From the NCBI RefSeq assembly GCF_004364775.1, contig NZ_SOAL01000001.1:1-64000 (forward strand): a DNA stretch of 64,000 bases, read 5' to 3'. Shown here one piece after another: positions 9,129-20,608 of the stretch (its first letter is position 1; each line of letters begins with the position of its first letter). The notes beneath the pieces were generated by a model. It made no database searches. It had not been told where the DNA came from and worked only from the letters and a program-made list of their open reading frames with translations. The translations under genes were made by a program, and so were the position numbers. The stretch is from Comamonas sp. JUb58. Its GTDB lineage: Bacteria > Pseudomonadota > Gammaproteobacteria > Burkholderiales > Burkholderiaceae_C.

Positions 9129-11168
9129 TTACTTGTTGAGCAGCACGAAGTACGTCATGGCCAGGAAGATACCCAGAATCATGACCAATGCGTAGTGGTA
9201 CACATAACCCGTCTGCAGCCAGCGCACCAGAGCGGAGATGCGGCCAACGACCTTCCAGGAACCGTTGACGATCAGGCCATCGATCAGACCCTGGTCGCCC
9301 ACCTTCCAGAACACGCCGCCCAGCACGCGCGAGCCGCGGGCGAAGATGTTTTCGTAGACCCAGTCCACACCGTACTTGCCTTCCAGCGCCTGGTACAGGC
9401 CGACCTTCTCGCTCATGCGCTTGATGGCCGCAGGAATCTCAGGCTTGACCATGTAGAACACATAAGAGGTCACCACACCAGCCAGCGCCAACCAGAACGG
9501 CGCAGCGGTGAAGCCGTGCAGTGCCATCGGAATCCAGCCGTGGATCTTCTCGGCCAGCTCGGCCATTGCGCCGTGCTTGCTGCCATCCACATAGATGACA
9601 CCCTTGAAGAAATCACCGAACAGCATGGGCATCAGCGCGATCGCACCGATCACCACCGAAGGGATCGCCAGCAGCACCAGCGGCAGGGTCACCACCCAAG
9701 GCGACTCATGCGGCTTGGCATCGTGGCCATGGCCATGGTGGTCGTCATGACCATGGTGGTCATCGTGGTGGGCATCGGGGTTCTGGTCGTAGCGCTCTTT
9801 ACCGTGGAACACGATGAAGTACAGGCGGAACGAGTAGAACGCGGTGATGAACACACCAGCCAGCACGGCAAAGTTGGCAAAGCCGGCGGCAGGCAGGTTC
9901 GAGGCGTGTACCGCTTCGATGATCGCGTCCTTCGAGTAGAAGCCCGAGAAGAACGGCGTACCGATCAGCGCCAGGTTACCCAGCAGGAAGGTGATCCAGG
10001 TGATGGGCATGTACTTGCGCACGCCACCCATCCAGCGGATGTCCTGGTTGTGGTGCATGCCCATGATGACCGAGCCTGCGCCGAGGAACAGCAGTGCCTT
10101 GAAGAAGGCGTGCGTCATCAGGTGGAACACGGACACCGAGTAGGCCGACACGCCCAGCGCAATGGTCATGTAACCCAGCTGCGACAAGGTGGAGTACGCG
10201 ATCACGCGCTTGATGTCGTTCTGGATGATGCCCAGGATACCCATGAACAGCGCGGTGATCGAGCCGATCACGAGGATGAAGTTCAGCGCGGTATCGGACA
10301 GTTCATAGAGCGGCGACATGCGCGAGACCATGAAGATACCGGCGGTCACCATCGTGGCCGCGTGGATCAGTGCCGAGATGGGGGTAGGACCTTCCATCGA
10401 ATCGGGCAGCCAGGCATGCAGCGGGAACTGGGCCGACTTGCCCATCGCACCGATGAACAGGCAGATGCAGATCACCGTCATCAACGACCAGGTAGAACCT
10501 GGCAGGGTCATGCCGTTCAGTTCCTGGCTCTTGGCGAAGATTTCGGTGTAGTTCAGGGTGCCGGTGTAGGCAGCGATCAGGCCGATGCCCAGGATGAAGC
10601 CGAAGTCACCGACACGGTTGACCACGAAGGCCTTCATGTTGGCGAAGATCGCGGTTTCCTTCTTGAAGTAGAAACCGATCAACAGGTAAGACACCAGGCC
10701 CACTGCTTCCCAGCCGAAGAACAGCTGCAGCAGGTTGTTGCTCATCACCAGCATCAGCATGGAGAAGGTGAACAGCGAGATGTACGAGAAGAAGCGGTCG
10801 TAGCCTTCGTCTTCTTCCATGTAGCCCATCGTGTAGATGTGCACCATCAGCGACACGAAGGTCACCACGCACATCATCATCGCGGTGATGGAGTCGATCA
10901 GGAAACCGATCTCCATCTTCAGCGACCCGACGGTCATCCAGGTGTAGAGCGTCTGGTTGAAGGTCGCACCTTCAAACACCACGCTCTGGAACGTCATCGC
11001 AGAGATGACGAAGGCAATGAACACACCCAGGATGGTGAGCGTGCGGCTGCCAACGCGGCCGATGCGGTTACCGCCCAGGGCGGTGCCGAAAATGCCTGCC
11101 AGCAAAGATCCTGCCAGGGGCGCCAAAGGCACCGCCAACAGTGTTGAAGCAGAAAGGGTTTGACTCAT
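9129..11168 (-). CDS. nuoL: NADH-quinone oxidoreductase subunit L
   Basis: 679-residue distal antiporter-like subunit, which also carries the long lateral helix at its C-terminus. Typical motifs are WMTVGSLKMEIGFLIDSITA, FFGWEAVGLVSYLLIGFY and KSAQFPLHAWLPDSMEGPTPISALIHAATMV (the first two and the start of the last are the family hallmarks). A His/Asp-rich stretch at about residues 463-487 (HHDDHHGHDDHHGHGHD) lies in a loop between helices. Such inserts occur in Burkholderiales NuoL and are not essential features of the family. It sits between nuoK and nuoM in the operon. Confidence 0.97.
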   Translation of the reverse strand: MSQTLSASTLLAVPLAPLAGSLLAGIFGTALGGNRIGRVGSRTLTILGVFIAFVISAMTFQSVVFEGATFNQTLYTWMTVGSLKMEIGFLIDSITAMMMCVVTFVSLMVHIYTMGYMEEDEGYDRFFSYISLFTFSMLMLVMSNNLLQLFFGWEAVGLVSYLLIGFYFKKETAIFANMKAFVVNRVGDFGFILGIGLIAAYTGTLNYTEIFAKSQELNGMTLPGSTWSLMTVICICLFIGAMGKSAQFPLHAWLPDSMEGPTPISALIHAATMVTAGIFMVSRMSPLYELSDTALNFILVIGSITALFMGILGIIQNDIKRVIAYSTLSQLGYMTIALGVSAYSVSVFHLMTHAFFKALLFLGAGSVIMGMHHNQDIRWMGGVRKYMPITWITFLLGNLALIGTPFFSGFYSKDAIIEAVHASNLPAAGFANFAVLAGVFITAFYSFRLYFIVFHGKERYDQNPDAHHDDHHGHDDHHGHGHDAKPHESPWVVTLPLVLLAIPSVVIGAIALMPMLFGDFFKGVIYVDGSKHGAMAELAEKIHGWIPMALHGFTAAPFWLALAGVVTSYVFYMVKPEIPAAIKRMSEKVGLYQALEGKYGVDWVYENIFARGSRVLGGVFWKVGDQGLIDGLIVNGSWKVVGRISALVRWLQTGYVYHYALVMILGIFLAMTYFVLLNK

Positions 11169-11196
11169 TCTTCTTAACCTTGCAAGTATGGGTGCC

Positions 11197-11505
11197 TCAA
11201 CCCTTCAGGGAGTTGAGATCTTCCGCATCAATGGTGGATTTGTTACGGAACAGCAACACCAAGATTGCCAACCCAATTGCCGACTCCGCCGCCGCAACGG
11301 TCAGGATGAAGAACACGAAGATCTGGCCGTGCATGTCTCCCAGGTAGTGGGAGAAGGCAACAAAGTTCGTGTTCACGGCCAGCAGCATCAACTCGATGGC
11401 CATCAGCAGCACGATCAGGTTGCGGCGGTTCATGAAGATACCGACCACGGACAGCGCGAACAGCATCGCGCCCAACGTCAGAAAATGACCCAGTGTGAGC
11501 GTCAT
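11197..11505 (-). CDS. nuoK: NADH-quinone oxidoreductase subunit K
   Basis: 102-residue subunit with three transmembrane helices. Glu residues lie within helices 2 and 3: [14 protein letters not shown] and the [17 protein letters not shown] segment. These match the conserved buried acidic residues of NuoK used in proton transfer. Its ATG overlaps the nuoJ stop by 4 nt, indicating translational coupling. Length equals the usual 100-102 residues. Confidence 0.97.
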   Translation of the reverse strand: MTLTLGHFLTLGAMLFALSVVGIFMNRRNLIVLLMAIELMLLAVNTNFVAFSHYLGDMHGQIFVFFILTVAAAESAIGLAILVLLFRNKSTIDAEDLNSLKG

Positions 11506-12170
11506 ACCTTCTTCTCCTCGGCATCAGCAGCAGGCGGCACCAACGGTGCTGGCGGCTTGCTGGCCTCGACTTTGACCAATTGCAGACGATCCGAAGCACG
11601 CACGCGCACTTGCAGGGATGCATCGATAGCCTTGGAGTCCTTGCGTTGGCGCAGGGTCAGGGCAATCGCGGCAATCATCGCCACCAGCAAGATGACCGCA
11701 GCCACTTGCACAGGGAACAGATACTCGGTGTAGAGCATGGTGCCCAGCGCCTTGACGTTGCTGTAAGGCACGACATTGCCAGCCGCATCCATCACCGCAG
11801 GAATGGCCTTGGGCGCATCAATGGCGCTGAAGCCACCGATCAACACCACACCCATTTCAAACGCGACGATGGCAAAAATCACCGCTGCGAGCGGGAAGTT
11901 CTTCCAGAAGTTCTTGCGCAGCTGGTCGATGCGGATATCCAGCATCATCACCACGAAGAGGAACAGCACCATGACAGCGCCCAGGTAGACCATCACCAGC
12001 ACGATGGCCAGGAACTCCGCCTTGAGCAGCAACCAGATACCGGCTGCCTGAGAGAACGCCAACATCAGGTGCAACACAGCGAGCACCGGATTTGGGGAAG
12101 TAATCACTCGGAATGCCGCGTACAGCAGCACTACCGAGAACAGATAGAAAAAACCAGTTGTGACATCCAT
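11502..12170 (-). CDS. nuoJ: NADH-quinone oxidoreductase subunit J
   Basis: 222-residue membrane subunit with about five N-terminal helices ([19 protein letters not shown], then [20 protein letters not shown]) and a hydrophilic tail of about 50 residues rich in Ala, Lys and Glu. The start chosen is the ATG at 12170 ([11 protein letters not shown]), which matches the usual NuoJ N-terminus. An in-frame ATG nine codons upstream (12197) lies too close to its GGAG to be favoured. The stop overlaps nuoK. It sits at the junction of the hydrophilic and membrane arms. Confidence 0.95.
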   Translation of the reverse strand: MDVTTGFFYLFSVVLLYAAFRVITSPNPVLAVLHLMLAFSQAAGIWLLLKAEFLAIVLVMVYLGAVMVLFLFVVMMLDIRIDQLRKNFWKNFPLAAVIFAIVAFEMGVVLIGGFSAIDAPKAIPAVMDAAGNVVPYSNVKALGTMLYTEYLFPVQVAAVILLVAMIAAIALTLRQRKDSKAIDASLQVRVRASDRLQLVKVEASKPPAPLVPPAADAEEKKV

Positions 12171-12205
12171 GTGGGGCTCTTTTCGATCATTCTCCAAGTG
12201 CCGCG

Positions 12206-12718
12206 TTAGCGGTACTTTGCGTCCGCAGCCTTGGCTGCAGCAATTTCAGGTTCGTAACGGTCGCCCACGGCCAGCAGCATTTCCTTGGTGAAGTACAGGT
12301 CGCCGCGCTTTTCCCCGTGGTATTCCAGAATCTGGGTTTCCACGATGGAGTCAACCGGGCAGCTTTCTTCACAGAAGCCACAGAAAATGCACTTGGTCAG
12401 ATCGATGTCGTAACGGGTGGTGCGGCGTGAGCCGTCATCACGCACATCGGACTCGATCGTGATCGCCATGGCGGGGCAGACGGCTTCGCAGAGCTTGCAG
12501 GCAATGCAACGCTCTTCGCCGTTTTCATAGCGGCGCAGCGCGTGCAGGCCACGGAAACGGGGCGACAGCGGTGTCTTCTCTTCGGGGAACTGGACCGTAA
12601 TCTTGCGCGCAAACGTGTAGCGACCGGTCAGGGCCATGCCCTTCATCAATTCCCAGAGCATGAAGCTCTTGAAGAAATCCTTCACCGAGAAAGAGCGGGG
12701 AGAAACTGCAGTAGTCAT
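12206..12718 (-). CDS. nuoI: NADH-quinone oxidoreductase subunit I (2 x 4Fe-4S)
   Basis: 170-residue ferredoxin-like subunit carrying clusters N6a and N6b. Two CxxCxxCxxxC motifs are seen: C71-C74-C77-C81 ([11 protein letters not shown]) and C110-C113-C116-C120 ([11 protein letters not shown]). It passes electrons from NuoG towards NuoB. An amphipathic N-terminal helix ([16 protein letters not shown]) anchors it to the membrane arm. It is separated from nuoH by 15 bp and from nuoJ by 35 bp. Confidence 0.97.
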   Translation of the reverse strand: MTTAVSPRSFSVKDFFKSFMLWELMKGMALTGRYTFARKITVQFPEEKTPLSPRFRGLHALRRYENGEERCIACKLCEAVCPAMAITIESDVRDDGSRRTTRYDIDLTKCIFCGFCEESCPVDSIVETQILEYHGEKRGDLYFTKEMLLAVGDRYEPEIAAAKAADAKYR

Positions 12719-12733
12719 GTTGTATTCCTCCGC

Positions 12734-13810
12734 TTATTTCCAGATGTTCCATGGCGACAGCAACCAGCCGCCGACAAAGACCAGGTACACCAGGGTGACG
12801 GGGATGAAGATCTTCCAACCCAGACGCATGATCTGGTCATAGCGGAAACGTGGGAAAGTAGCGCGAATCCAGATGAACATCGACACCACCAGGAACGTCT
12901 TGGCAGCCAGCCAGATCCAGCCGGGGATGAAGGACAGGAAATCGAACGGTGGCAACCAGCCGCCCAGGAACATGATCACGGCCAGGATGGACACCAGCCA
13001 CATGCTCGCGTACTCCGCCAGGAAGAACACGGCAAAGCCCATGCCCGAATATTCCACCATGTGACCGGCCACGATTTCCGCTTCGCCTTCAACGACGTCG
13101 AAGGGGTGGCGGTTGGTCTCAGCCACGGCCGAGATCAGGTAGACGATGAACATCGGCAGCAGTGGCAGCCAGTTCCACGACAGGATGCTGGCACCCGACG
13201 ATGCCATCATGCCCTTGCCCTGGGCCAGCACGATTTCGGTCAGGTTCATGCTGCCGGTGACCATGATCACCACCAGGAAGCAGAAGCCCATCGCGATTTC
13301 ATAGCTCACCATCTGGGCCGATGCGCGCAGCGCGCCCAGGAAAGCGTACTTGGAGTTCGATGCCCAGCCGGCGATGATCACGCCATAGACTTCGATCGAG
13401 GTGATGGCCATCACCAGCAGCAGGCCCACGTTGACATTGGCCAGCGCCACATCAGGGCCGAAGGGGATGACCACCCAGGCTGCCAGCGCAGGCATGATGG
13501 CCATGATCGGGCCCAGGCGGTAGAGGCCCGAGCTCGCCGCCGTCGGCGTGATGATTTCCTTGGTCATCAGCTTGAGGCCGTCGGCCAGAGGCTGGAGCAG
13601 ACCAAAAGGGCCGACCCGGTTGGGGCCGTAACGCACTTGCATGAAGCCCAGGAGCTTGCGCTCCCACAGGGTCAGGTAAGCCACCGCGCCCATCAGAGGC
13701 AGAACGATGCACAGGATCTTGACCAGGTTCCAGATCACTGGCCAGACCAGGGTCGCCCACCATTCCGCTGCGATCAGGGTCAGACCGCCGTTGTAGATTG
13801 CGTCGATCAT
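12734..13810 (-). CDS. nuoH: NADH-quinone oxidoreductase subunit H
   Basis: 358-residue membrane subunit that forms most of the quinone chamber. It has about eight transmembrane helices and the highly conserved [19 protein letters not shown] loop near residue 50, as well as [17 protein letters not shown]. It couples quinone reduction to proton pumping. Its ATG overlaps the nuoG stop by 4 nt (ATGA). Full length and unremarkable. Confidence 0.97.
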   Translation of the reverse strand: MIDAIYNGGLTLIAAEWWATLVWPVIWNLVKILCIVLPLMGAVAYLTLWERKLLGFMQVRYGPNRVGPFGLLQPLADGLKLMTKEIITPTAASSGLYRLGPIMAIMPALAAWVVIPFGPDVALANVNVGLLLVMAITSIEVYGVIIAGWASNSKYAFLGALRASAQMVSYEIAMGFCFLVVIMVTGSMNLTEIVLAQGKGMMASSGASILSWNWLPLLPMFIVYLISAVAETNRHPFDVVEGEAEIVAGHMVEYSGMGFAVFFLAEYASMWLVSILAVIMFLGGWLPPFDFLSFIPGWIWLAAKTFLVVSMFIWIRATFPRFRYDQIMRLGWKIFIPVTLVYLVFVGGWLLSPWNIWK

Positions 13811-15921
13811 GCTGCCACCACCTCCGAGGATTGGCGGGCATCCGCCGTCATTTGCAACGACGGCGCGCGACGCACGATGCCATCGAGTTGGTAGATGCTG
13901 GCAACCACGGGCTCCTGGCCTGCAGGTGCCGACACTGCCATATTGGTCTTGGTGCTGTTGGACAGCAGCTCGGCAGGCACCTGGCCTTGCGAGCCGGTGG
14001 CCACGGCCAGCACATCCTGCGAGGAGTCAAAGGCCATGCCTGCAACATCCAGCAGATTGCCCAGCACGCGCAGCACCTTCCAGCCCGGACGGGTATCGCC
14101 CAGTGGCTTGACCACGGCGTGGAAGCTCTGCACACGGCCTTCGGCGTTCACGAACGAGCCCGAGGTCTCGGTGAATGGCGCGATTGGCAGCAGCACATCG
14201 GCGATGTCCATGTTGGCCTTGAACGGGCTCAGGCTCACCACCATCTCGCAGCCTTGCAGCGCCTGGCTGCCAGCGGCCGTGTCGAATGCGGGTTCGCAGT
14301 TGAGCAAGATTGCTGCCTTGACGCCACCGGCGAGCATCTCGCCAGCGTGCATGCCATGGGCCTGGGGCACAGCACCCACCCATTGCGCGCCCACGGTGTT
14401 GGCCGCTTCGGTCAGGAAGCCCACGGTCGCACCGGTCTGCGCGCCAATCCAGTTGGCGATCGACAGCAAGGTGCTCGCTTGTGCATGGTGCGCGACCGCA
14501 TTGCCCAGCAGGATGGCCTTTTGCTCGCCGTTTTGCAGCGCGCGGGCAATCTCGATGGACTCAGGCGTCACCGTACCGGCATTGTTAGGCGCTTCCACAC
14601 CCTTGGACTGGGCGATGGCCGCTGCCACGGAGGACAGCGCATAGGCCCACTGCGCAGCAGGTGTGACCACCTGGTGGGCCAGCGGAATCGCCAGATCAAA
14701 AGCCTTGGACTGGATGGCGGTCACCACCGCGCCCTTGCGGGCGGCCTGGCGGATGCGCTGGGCAAACAGCGGATGCTCCTTGCGCACGTTTGAGCCCACG
14801 ATCAAAGCCGTGTTCAGGTCCGACAGCGAAGCGATCGAGCGGCCCAGCCAGCGCACGCCTTCTGCCTTGGCAAAATCGGCGTTGCGCAGACGGTAGTCCA
14901 CGTTCTGGCTGCCCAGCGAGCGCACCAGCTCACCGGCCAGGAACAGCTCTTCGAGCGTGCTGTGCGGGCTGACCAGCGCACCCACGGCGCTGGCGCCATG
15001 GTCGCGTTGCACGCTCTTGATGCCATTGGCCACGTATTCCAGCGCAGCTTGCCAGCTCACTTCGAGCCATTGGCCGCCTTGCTTGATCATCGGCGCGGTC
15101 AGGCGCTCTTCGCCGTTGAGGGCTTCGTAGGAGAAGCGGTCACGGTCGGCAATCCAGCATTCGTTGACGGCATCGTTCTCGAAAGGCACAACGCGCATCA
15201 CCTTGTTGTTCTTGACCTGAACGATCAAGTTGGCACCGGTGGAGTCATGCGGGGAGACCGACTTGCGGCGCGACAGTTCCCAGGTACGGGCGCTGTAGCG
15301 GAAAGGCTTGCTCGTGAGCGCGCCCACGGGGCAGATGTCGATCATGTTGCCCGACAGCTCCGAGTCCACCGTATCGCCCACGACCGTGGTGATCTCGGCG
15401 TGCTCGCCGCGGTTGACCATGCCCAGCTCCATGATGCCCGAGACTTCTTGACCGAAGCGCACGCAGCGGGTGCAGTGGATGCAACGGCTCATCTCTTCCA
15501 TCGAGATCAGCGGGCCCACGTTCTTGTGGAAGACCACGCGCTTTTCTTCTTCGTAGCGCGAGCTGCTGGCACCGTAGCCCACAGCCAAGTCCTGCAACTG
15601 GCATTCACCGCCCTGGTCGCAGATCGGGCAATCCAGCGGGTGGTTGATGAGCAGGAACTCCATCACCGATTGCTGGGCCTTGACCGCCTTGTCCGAGGTG
15701 GTGCGCACAATCATGCCTTGAGTCACGGGCGTGGCGCATGCGGGCATCGCCTTGGGCGCCTTCTCGACGTCCACTAGGCACATACGGCAGTTCGCCGCGA
15801 TCGACAGTTTCTTGTGGTAGCAGAAGTGAGGGATGTACTTGCCCGCCGCATCGGCCGCGTGCATGACCATGCTGCCTTCCGCGACCTCGACCTTCTGACC
15901 GTCTATTTCAATTTCAACCAT
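13807..15921 (-). CDS. nuoG: NADH-quinone oxidoreductase subunit G
   Basis: 704-residue electron-carrying subunit. The N-terminal 2Fe-2S ferredoxin domain has C34, C45, C48 and C62. Next is the NuoG 3Cys-1His region around [18 protein letters not shown], and a 4Fe-4S domain with [14 protein letters not shown]. The C-terminal two thirds is a molybdopterin oxidoreductase-like domain that binds no molybdenum in complex I. It lies 14 bp downstream of nuoF and overlaps nuoH by 4 nt. All expected cysteines are present. Confidence 0.97.
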   Translation of the reverse strand: MVEIEIDGQKVEVAEGSMVMHAADAAGKYIPHFCYHKKLSIAANCRMCLVDVEKAPKAMPACATPVTQGMIVRTTSDKAVKAQQSVMEFLLINHPLDCPICDQGGECQLQDLAVGYGASSSRYEEEKRVVFHKNVGPLISMEEMSRCIHCTRCVRFGQEVSGIMELGMVNRGEHAEITTVVGDTVDSELSGNMIDICPVGALTSKPFRYSARTWELSRRKSVSPHDSTGANLIVQVKNNKVMRVVPFENDAVNECWIADRDRFSYEALNGEERLTAPMIKQGGQWLEVSWQAALEYVANGIKSVQRDHGASAVGALVSPHSTLEELFLAGELVRSLGSQNVDYRLRNADFAKAEGVRWLGRSIASLSDLNTALIVGSNVRKEHPLFAQRIRQAARKGAVVTAIQSKAFDLAIPLAHQVVTPAAQWAYALSSVAAAIAQSKGVEAPNNAGTVTPESIEIARALQNGEQKAILLGNAVAHHAQASTLLSIANWIGAQTGATVGFLTEAANTVGAQWVGAVPQAHGMHAGEMLAGGVKAAILLNCEPAFDTAAGSQALQGCEMVVSLSPFKANMDIADVLLPIAPFTETSGSFVNAEGRVQSFHAVVKPLGDTRPGWKVLRVLGNLLDVAGMAFDSSQDVLAVATGSQGQVPAELLSNSTKTNMAVSAPAGQEPVVASIYQLDGIVRRAPSLQMTADARQSSEVVAA

Positions 15922-15935
15922 ATGCTCACTCGCGA

Positions 15936-17291
15936 TCAGGAAGAAGCAGCGGTCTGCTTTTCAGCAGCGTTGATCTTTGCTTCGAATTCATGGCGGAAAT
16001 GCTTGATCATTGCGCGCACCGGCATCGCTGCCGCATCGCCCAATGCGCAAATCGTGCGCCCCATGATGTTGCCGGCTACCGAGTCCAGCTTGTCCAGATC
16101 CTCGGCGCGGCCGTGGCCGTGCTGGATGCGGTCGACCATGCGCCACAGCCAGCCCGTGCCTTCGCGGCAAGGGGTGCACTGTCCGCAGGACTCGTGCTGG
16201 TAGAAGTAGGACAGGCGCAGCAGGCTCTCGACCATGTCGCGCGAGTCGTCCATCACGATGACGGCGCCCGAGCCCAGCATCGAGCCGGCCTTGGAGATGG
16301 AGTCATAGTCCATCGTGCAGGCCATCATGATGTCGGCAGGCAGCACAGGGGCCGACGATCCGCCAGGGATCACAGCCTTGAGCTTGCGACCGGTGCGCAC
16401 ACCGCCCGCCAGCTCCAGCAAGGTGGAGAACGGCGTGCCCATCGGCACTTCGTAGTTGCCGGGCTTGTTCACGTCACCGCTGACCGAGAAGATCTTGGTG
16501 CCGCCGTTGTTGGGCTTGCCGCATTCCAGGTAGGCCTGACCACCGTTGCGGATGATCCAGGGAACGGCCGCAAAGGTTTCGGTGTTGTTGATCGTCGTGG
16601 GCTTGCCATACAGACCAAAGCTGGCCGGGAATGGCGGCTTGAAGCGGGGCTGGCCCTTCTTGCCTTCGAGCGATTCGAGCAAGGCGGTTTCTTCGCCGCA
16701 GATGTAGGCGCCAAAGCCATGGTGGGCATGCAGCTCGAAGCTGAAGTTGCTGCCCATGATGTTGTCACCCAGGTAGCCTGCCGCACGCGCCTCTTCCAGC
16801 GCCGCTTCAAAGCGTTCGTAGACCTGGAAGATTTCGCCGTGGATGTAGTTGTAACCCAGCGAGATGCCCATGGCATACGCGGCGATGGCCATGCCTTCGA
16901 TCACGATATGCGGGTTGAACATCAGGATGTCACGGTCCTTGCAGGTGCCAGGCTCGCCCTCGTCCGAATTGCACACCAGGTGCTTTTGGCCGGGGAAGTT
17001 GCGGGGCATGAAGCTCCACTTCAGACCGGTGGGGAAGCCAGCGCCGCCACGGCCGCGCAGACCCGATTCCTTCATCGTGGCAATGACCTGGTCCTGGGTC
17101 AGACCCTCGCCACCGTCCTTGCCCAGCAGCTTGCGCAGGGCCTGGTAGCCACCGCGAGCCTCGTAGTCTTTGATCGACCAGTTCGTGCCGTCCAGACCTG
17201 CATAGATCTGGGGTTCGATGTGGCGATCGTGGAAGCAGGTTTCCACGCCGGTGGCCTGGAACTGCGACAGAATTTGAGCGGCTGTAGTCAC
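15936..17291 (-). CDS. nuoF: NADH-quinone oxidoreductase subunit F (NADH/FMN-binding)
   Basis: 451 residues. The glycine-rich FMN/NADH loop [10 protein letters not shown] lies at about residues 80-89. Cluster N3 ligands are C369, C372 and C375 in [11 protein letters not shown], plus a further Cys near 415. It oxidises NADH and feeds FMN. The start chosen is GTG 17291, which overlaps the nuoE stop in the 4-nt pattern GTGA. The reading frame stays open 23 codons further upstream, but that stretch overlaps nuoE and has no family similarity. Confidence 0.96.
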   Translation of the reverse strand: MTTAAQILSQFQATGVETCFHDRHIEPQIYAGLDGTNWSIKDYEARGGYQALRKLLGKDGGEGLTQDQVIATMKESGLRGRGGAGFPTGLKWSFMPRNFPGQKHLVCNSDEGEPGTCKDRDILMFNPHIVIEGMAIAAYAMGISLGYNYIHGEIFQVYERFEAALEEARAAGYLGDNIMGSNFSFELHAHHGFGAYICGEETALLESLEGKKGQPRFKPPFPASFGLYGKPTTINNTETFAAVPWIIRNGGQAYLECGKPNNGGTKIFSVSGDVNKPGNYEVPMGTPFSTLLELAGGVRTGRKLKAVIPGGSSAPVLPADIMMACTMDYDSISKAGSMLGSGAVIVMDDSRDMVESLLRLSYFYQHESCGQCTPCREGTGWLWRMVDRIQHGHGRAEDLDKLDSVAGNIMGRTICALGDAAAMPVRAMIKHFRHEFEAKINAAEKQTAASS

Positions 17292-17779
17292 TTGGTGTCC
17301 TCCGCTGCGCGCAAGCCGGTCAGCAGCTGGTCCAGCTTTTCGTTGTCCATGAAGCTGCACATGTGGCGGTCATTGACCAGCAGCACCGGTGCATCGGCGC
17401 AGGCGCCCAGGCATTCGGATTGCTCGATGGTGAACACGCCATCGGCGGTGGTATCACCCATCTTGATGCCCAGCTTGTCTTCCAGGTGCTTGAGTGCCTC
17501 GCGGCCGCGACGCAGCTGGCAAGGCAGGTTGGTGCACACGCTCAACTTGTACTTGCCCACCGAGTGCTGGTTGTACATGTTGTAGAAGGTGGTCACTTCA
17601 TGCACGGCGATCTCGGGCATCTCCAGGAATTCGGCGATCACCGCCTCGCTCTCCTGGCTTACCCAGCCCTGCTCCTGCTGCACGATAGACAGGCAAGCCA
17701 TCACGGCCGACTGCTTCTGCTCTGCCGGATACTTGGCAACTTCGCGGGCAAAGCGTGCTTTTGTTGCTTCGGTAATCAT
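17288..17779 (-). CDS. nuoE: NADH-quinone oxidoreductase subunit E (2Fe-2S)
   Basis: 163-residue thioredoxin-like ferredoxin carrying cluster N1a. The ligands are C82, C87, C123 and C127, in VCTNLPCQL and [12 protein letters not shown]. It works with NuoF in the NADH dehydrogenase module. ATG 17779 overlaps the nuoD stop by 4 nt, and its stop overlaps the nuoF GTG. Length and spacing of ligands are normal. Confidence 0.97.
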   Translation of the reverse strand: MITEATKARFAREVAKYPAEQKQSAVMACLSIVQQEQGWVSQESEAVIAEFLEMPEIAVHEVTTFYNMYNQHSVGKYKLSVCTNLPCQLRRGREALKHLEDKLGIKMGDTTADGVFTIEQSECLGACADAPVLLVNDRHMCSFMDNEKLDQLLTGLRAAEDTK

Positions 17780-19029
17780 CGGTCAACGTCTCCAAACACG
17801 ATGTCCAAGGTGCTCAGCACCATCACGGCATCGGCCAGCATGTGGCCACGGCTCATTTCATCGAGCGCCGAGAGATGCACAAATCCTGGTGGACGAATCT
17901 TCAGGCGGTAAGGCTTGTTGGCACCATCGCTGATCAGGTAGATGCCGAACTCGCCCTTGGGGTGCTCCACCGATGCGTAAGCCTCGCCCTCGGGCACTTT
18001 GAAGCCTTCGGTGAACAGCTTGAAGTGGTGGATCAGCTCTTCCATGTTGGACTTCATGGATTCGCGATCGGGAGGCGCCACCTTGTGGTTGTCGGTGATG
18101 ACCGGACCGGGGTTGGCACGCAGCCAGTCCACGCACTGCTTGACGATGCGGTTGGACTCGCGCATTTCAGCAATGCGCACCAGGTAGCGGTCATAGCAGT
18201 CGCCAGTCTTGCCCACAGGGATGTCGAAATCCATGCGGTCATAGACTTCGTAGGGCTGCGACTTGCGCATGTCCCAGGCCAGGCCCGAGCCGCGCAGCAT
18301 CGGGCCGGTCAGGCCCAGGTTCATCGCACGGTCGACATCGACCACGCCGATGCCCACATTGCGCTGCTTCCAGATGCGGTTGTCCGTCAGCAGGGTTTCG
18401 TATTCGTCCACGCACTTGGGGAAACGCGCGGTGAAGTCATCGATGAAGTCGATGAGCGAACCTTGGCGGTTGCTGTTCATCTGCTCGATGGCCTTGGCAT
18501 TGCGCACCTTGCTGGCCTTGTACTGCGGCATGCTCTCTGGCAGATCGCGGTACACGCCACCCGGGCGGAAGTAGGCCGCGTGCATGCGCGCGCCGGAGAC
18601 GGCTTCGTACATGTCCATCAGGTCTTCACGTTCGCGGAAGGCGTAGATCAGAATGGTCGAGCTGCCGCCGTCATTGCCCGAAGAGCCCAGCCACATCAGG
18701 TGGTTCATGATGCGGGTGATCTCGGAATACATCACGCGGATGTATTGCGCGCGGATCGGCACTTCCAGGCCCAGCAGCTTTTCGATAGCCAGGCAGTAGG
18801 CGTGTTCGTTGCTCATCATCGAGCAGTAATCCAGGCGGTCCATATAGGGCAGCGACTGGATAAAGGTCTTGCTCTCCGCCAGCTTCTCGGTGGCGCGGTG
18901 CAGCAGGCCGATATGCGGGTCTGCACGTTGCACCACTTCACCATCGAGCTCCAGCACCAAACGCAGCACGCCGTGTGCTGCAGGATGCTGGGGACCGAAG
19001 TTGAGTGTGTAGTTTTTGATTTCAGCCAT
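17776..19029 (-). CDS. nuoD: NADH-quinone oxidoreductase subunit D
   Basis: 417-residue 49-kDa-type subunit that lines the quinone-binding site with NuoB and NuoH. The N-terminus has the invariant [20 protein letters not shown] segment. [11 protein letters not shown] and [18 protein letters not shown] follow, and the C-terminus ends DIVFGDVDR as in most homologues. It follows nuoC by 27 bp. It is separate from NuoC, unlike the NuoCD fusion of E. coli, which fits betaproteobacteria. Confidence 0.97.
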   Translation of the reverse strand: MAEIKNYTLNFGPQHPAAHGVLRLVLELDGEVVQRADPHIGLLHRATEKLAESKTFIQSLPYMDRLDYCSMMSNEHAYCLAIEKLLGLEVPIRAQYIRVMYSEITRIMNHLMWLGSSGNDGGSSTILIYAFREREDLMDMYEAVSGARMHAAYFRPGGVYRDLPESMPQYKASKVRNAKAIEQMNSNRQGSLIDFIDDFTARFPKCVDEYETLLTDNRIWKQRNVGIGVVDVDRAMNLGLTGPMLRGSGLAWDMRKSQPYEVYDRMDFDIPVGKTGDCYDRYLVRIAEMRESNRIVKQCVDWLRANPGPVITDNHKVAPPDRESMKSNMEELIHHFKLFTEGFKVPEGEAYASVEHPKGEFGIYLISDGANKPYRLKIRPPGFVHLSALDEMSRGHMLADAVMVLSTLDIVFGDVDR

Positions 19030-19056
19030 GGTTCTTCATCGTGAGGTCAGAGCGCC

Positions 19057-19665
19057 TCAGTGCAGGCCTCCGTAATGGTCTTCACGAATAATGCGGGGCA
19101 CGATCTCGCGCTGCTCGATCGTCACGGGTTCGTAGATCACGCGTGCCTGCTCGGGGTCGTAGCGCATCTCCACATGGCCTGTCAGCGGGAAATCCTTGCG
19201 GAAGGGGTGACCGATAAAGCCATAGTCGGTCAGGATGCGGCGCAGGTCGTCATGGCCTTCAAAGACAATGCCGAACAGGTCAAAAGCTTCGCGCTCAAGC
19301 CAGTTGGCCGAAGCCCAGAGCTGGCTGAGGGTGTCGAGCACCGGGAAATCGTCGTCCTGGCAGAACACGCGCACACGCAGGCGCTGGTTCAGGCTGATCG
19401 ACAACAGGTGCGAAACCACGGCAAAACGTGGGCCATCGGTGCCCACGTCCTTGTATGCGGAGTAATCCACGCCGCACAGGTCCATCAGCATCTCGAACTT
19501 GCATTCGGGCGCATCGCGCAGCAGCTGCATGGCTTGCAGGTAGTTCGAGGCGGAGACCTCGACGGTCACTTCACCCAGCGCCAGGGTCACCGAGCGCGCC
19601 TTGTCGCCCAGCACGCGGGCGATCGTCTCTTGCAGCACGCTAGGCTGTATCAGTTCTACACTCAT
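19057..19665 (-). CDS. nuoC: NADH-quinone oxidoreductase subunit C
   Basis: 202-residue 30-kDa-type subunit of the peripheral arm. The conserved pattern [28 protein letters not shown] is seen near residues 118-145 (only its core is quoted here as a family marker). The C-terminus [19 protein letters not shown] is also typical. The start is ATG 19665 ([10 protein letters not shown]), 8 bp after the nuoB stop. The frame remains open further upstream, but that part lies inside nuoB in another frame and is not part of the protein. Confidence 0.95.
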   Translation of the reverse strand: MSVELIQPSVLQETIARVLGDKARSVTLALGEVTVEVSASNYLQAMQLLRDAPECKFEMLMDLCGVDYSAYKDVGTDGPRFAVVSHLLSISLNQRLRVRVFCQDDDFPVLDTLSQLWASANWLEREAFDLFGIVFEGHDDLRRILTDYGFIGHPFRKDFPLTGHVEMRYDPEQARVIYEPVTIEQREIVPRIIREDHYGGLH

Positions 19666-19673
19666 TCCAACTC

Positions 19674-20153
19674 CTAGGCGCGCGCGATCGTGTGGGTGCG
19701 GCGGATTTTTTGCTGCAGCTGGATGATGCCGTAGATCAGTGCTTCTGCCGTGGGCGGGCAGCCTGGCACATACACGTCCACCGGCACAATGCGGTCGCAA
19801 CCGCGCACCACCGAGTAGCTGTAGTGGTAGTAACCACCACCGTTGGCGCAGGATCCCATCGAGATCACCCAACGCGGCTCAGCCATCTGGTCGTACACCT
19901 TGCGCATGGCCGGGGCCATCTTGTTGCACAGGGTGCCAGCCACAATCATCAAGTCAGCCTGGCGCGGGCTGGCACGGAAGACTTCGGCGCCGAAGCGGCC
20001 GATGTCGTAACGCGCAGCGGCCGCGTGCATCATTTCGACGGCGCAGCATGCCAAACCAAACGTCATGGGCCAGATCGACCCAGTCTTGGCCCAGTTCACC
20101 ACCGAGTCGTAGCTCGTGGTGACAAAGCCTTTCTCCAACACACCTTCAATCAT
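19674..20153 (-). CDS. nuoB: NADH-quinone oxidoreductase subunit B (cluster N2)
   Basis: 159-residue subunit carrying the terminal 4Fe-4S cluster N2. The tandem cysteines C36-C37 ([11 protein letters not shown]) and two further cysteines in GSCANGGG and YVPGCPP are present. It transfers electrons to quinone. It lies 22 bp behind nuoA and 8 bp before nuoC. Normal length for betaproteobacteria, without the longer N-terminal extension of some homologues. Confidence 0.97.
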   Translation of the reverse strand: MIEGVLEKGFVTTSYDSVVNWAKTGSIWPMTFGLACCAVEMMHAAAARYDIGRFGAEVFRASPRQADLMIVAGTLCNKMAPAMRKVYDQMAEPRWVISMGSCANGGGYYHYSYSVVRGCDRIVPVDVYVPGCPPTAEALIYGIIQLQQKIRRTHTIARA

Positions 20154-20175
20154 CGTGTACCTTTTTGATTTCCGG

Positions 20176-20535
20176 TTATTCCCAGGTCAGCGCGCCCTTT
20201 TTCCATTCATAGGCGAAACCCACCACCAGAATGGCCAAGAACACGAGAACCGCGATAAAACCAGGCATTCCCACTTCATGCAGCGAAACCGCCCATGGGA
20301 AGAGGAACGCAATTTCCAAGTCGAAGAGAATGAAAAGAATGGCGACGAGGTAGTAGCGCACATCGAATTTCATGCGCGCGTCTTCAAAGGCCTCAAAGCC
20401 GCATTCGTAAGGGGAGTTTTTCGCCGCGTTCGGGCGATTGGGTCCGAGGATGTAGCCTATGACTAGAGGACCGAGGCCAACGCCTGCTCCAACTAGGATA
20501 AACAAAAGGACCGGGAGGTACTGTTCGAGGCTCAT
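20176..20535 (-). CDS. nuoA: NADH-quinone oxidoreductase subunit A
   Basis: 119-residue three-helix membrane subunit. The cytosolic loop with [23 protein letters not shown] (core ECGFE, near residues 43-50) is the family hallmark. It is the first gene of the 14-gene nuo operon and begins 73 bp after the 3' end of tRNA-Leu. No strong Shine-Dalgarno precedes ATG 20535, and no separate promoter is obvious in the short gap. Read-through from the secG-tRNA unit is therefore possible. Confidence 0.96.
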   Translation of the reverse strand: MSLEQYLPVLLFILVGAGVGLGPLVIGYILGPNRPNAAKNSPYECGFEAFEDARMKFDVRYYLVAILFILFDLEIAFLFPWAVSLHEVGMPGFIAVLVFLAILVVGFAYEWKKGALTWE

Positions 20536-20608
20536 CTTGATGTCTACTCACCGCAGGAGCCAACCCAGGTAAGCACAAGACGCGACCCAGGCAGGCCTTT
20601 TATTGTGT

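Noticed and set aside
17292-17360. N-terminal extension of NuoF
   Set aside because: These codons lie in the coding sequence of nuoE. GTG 17291 gives the normal NuoF N-terminus and a 4-nt overlap with nuoE.
19666-19872. Longer NuoC start
   Set aside because: The extra 69 codons are out-of-frame nuoB sequence. ATG 19665 matches the known NuoC N-terminus.
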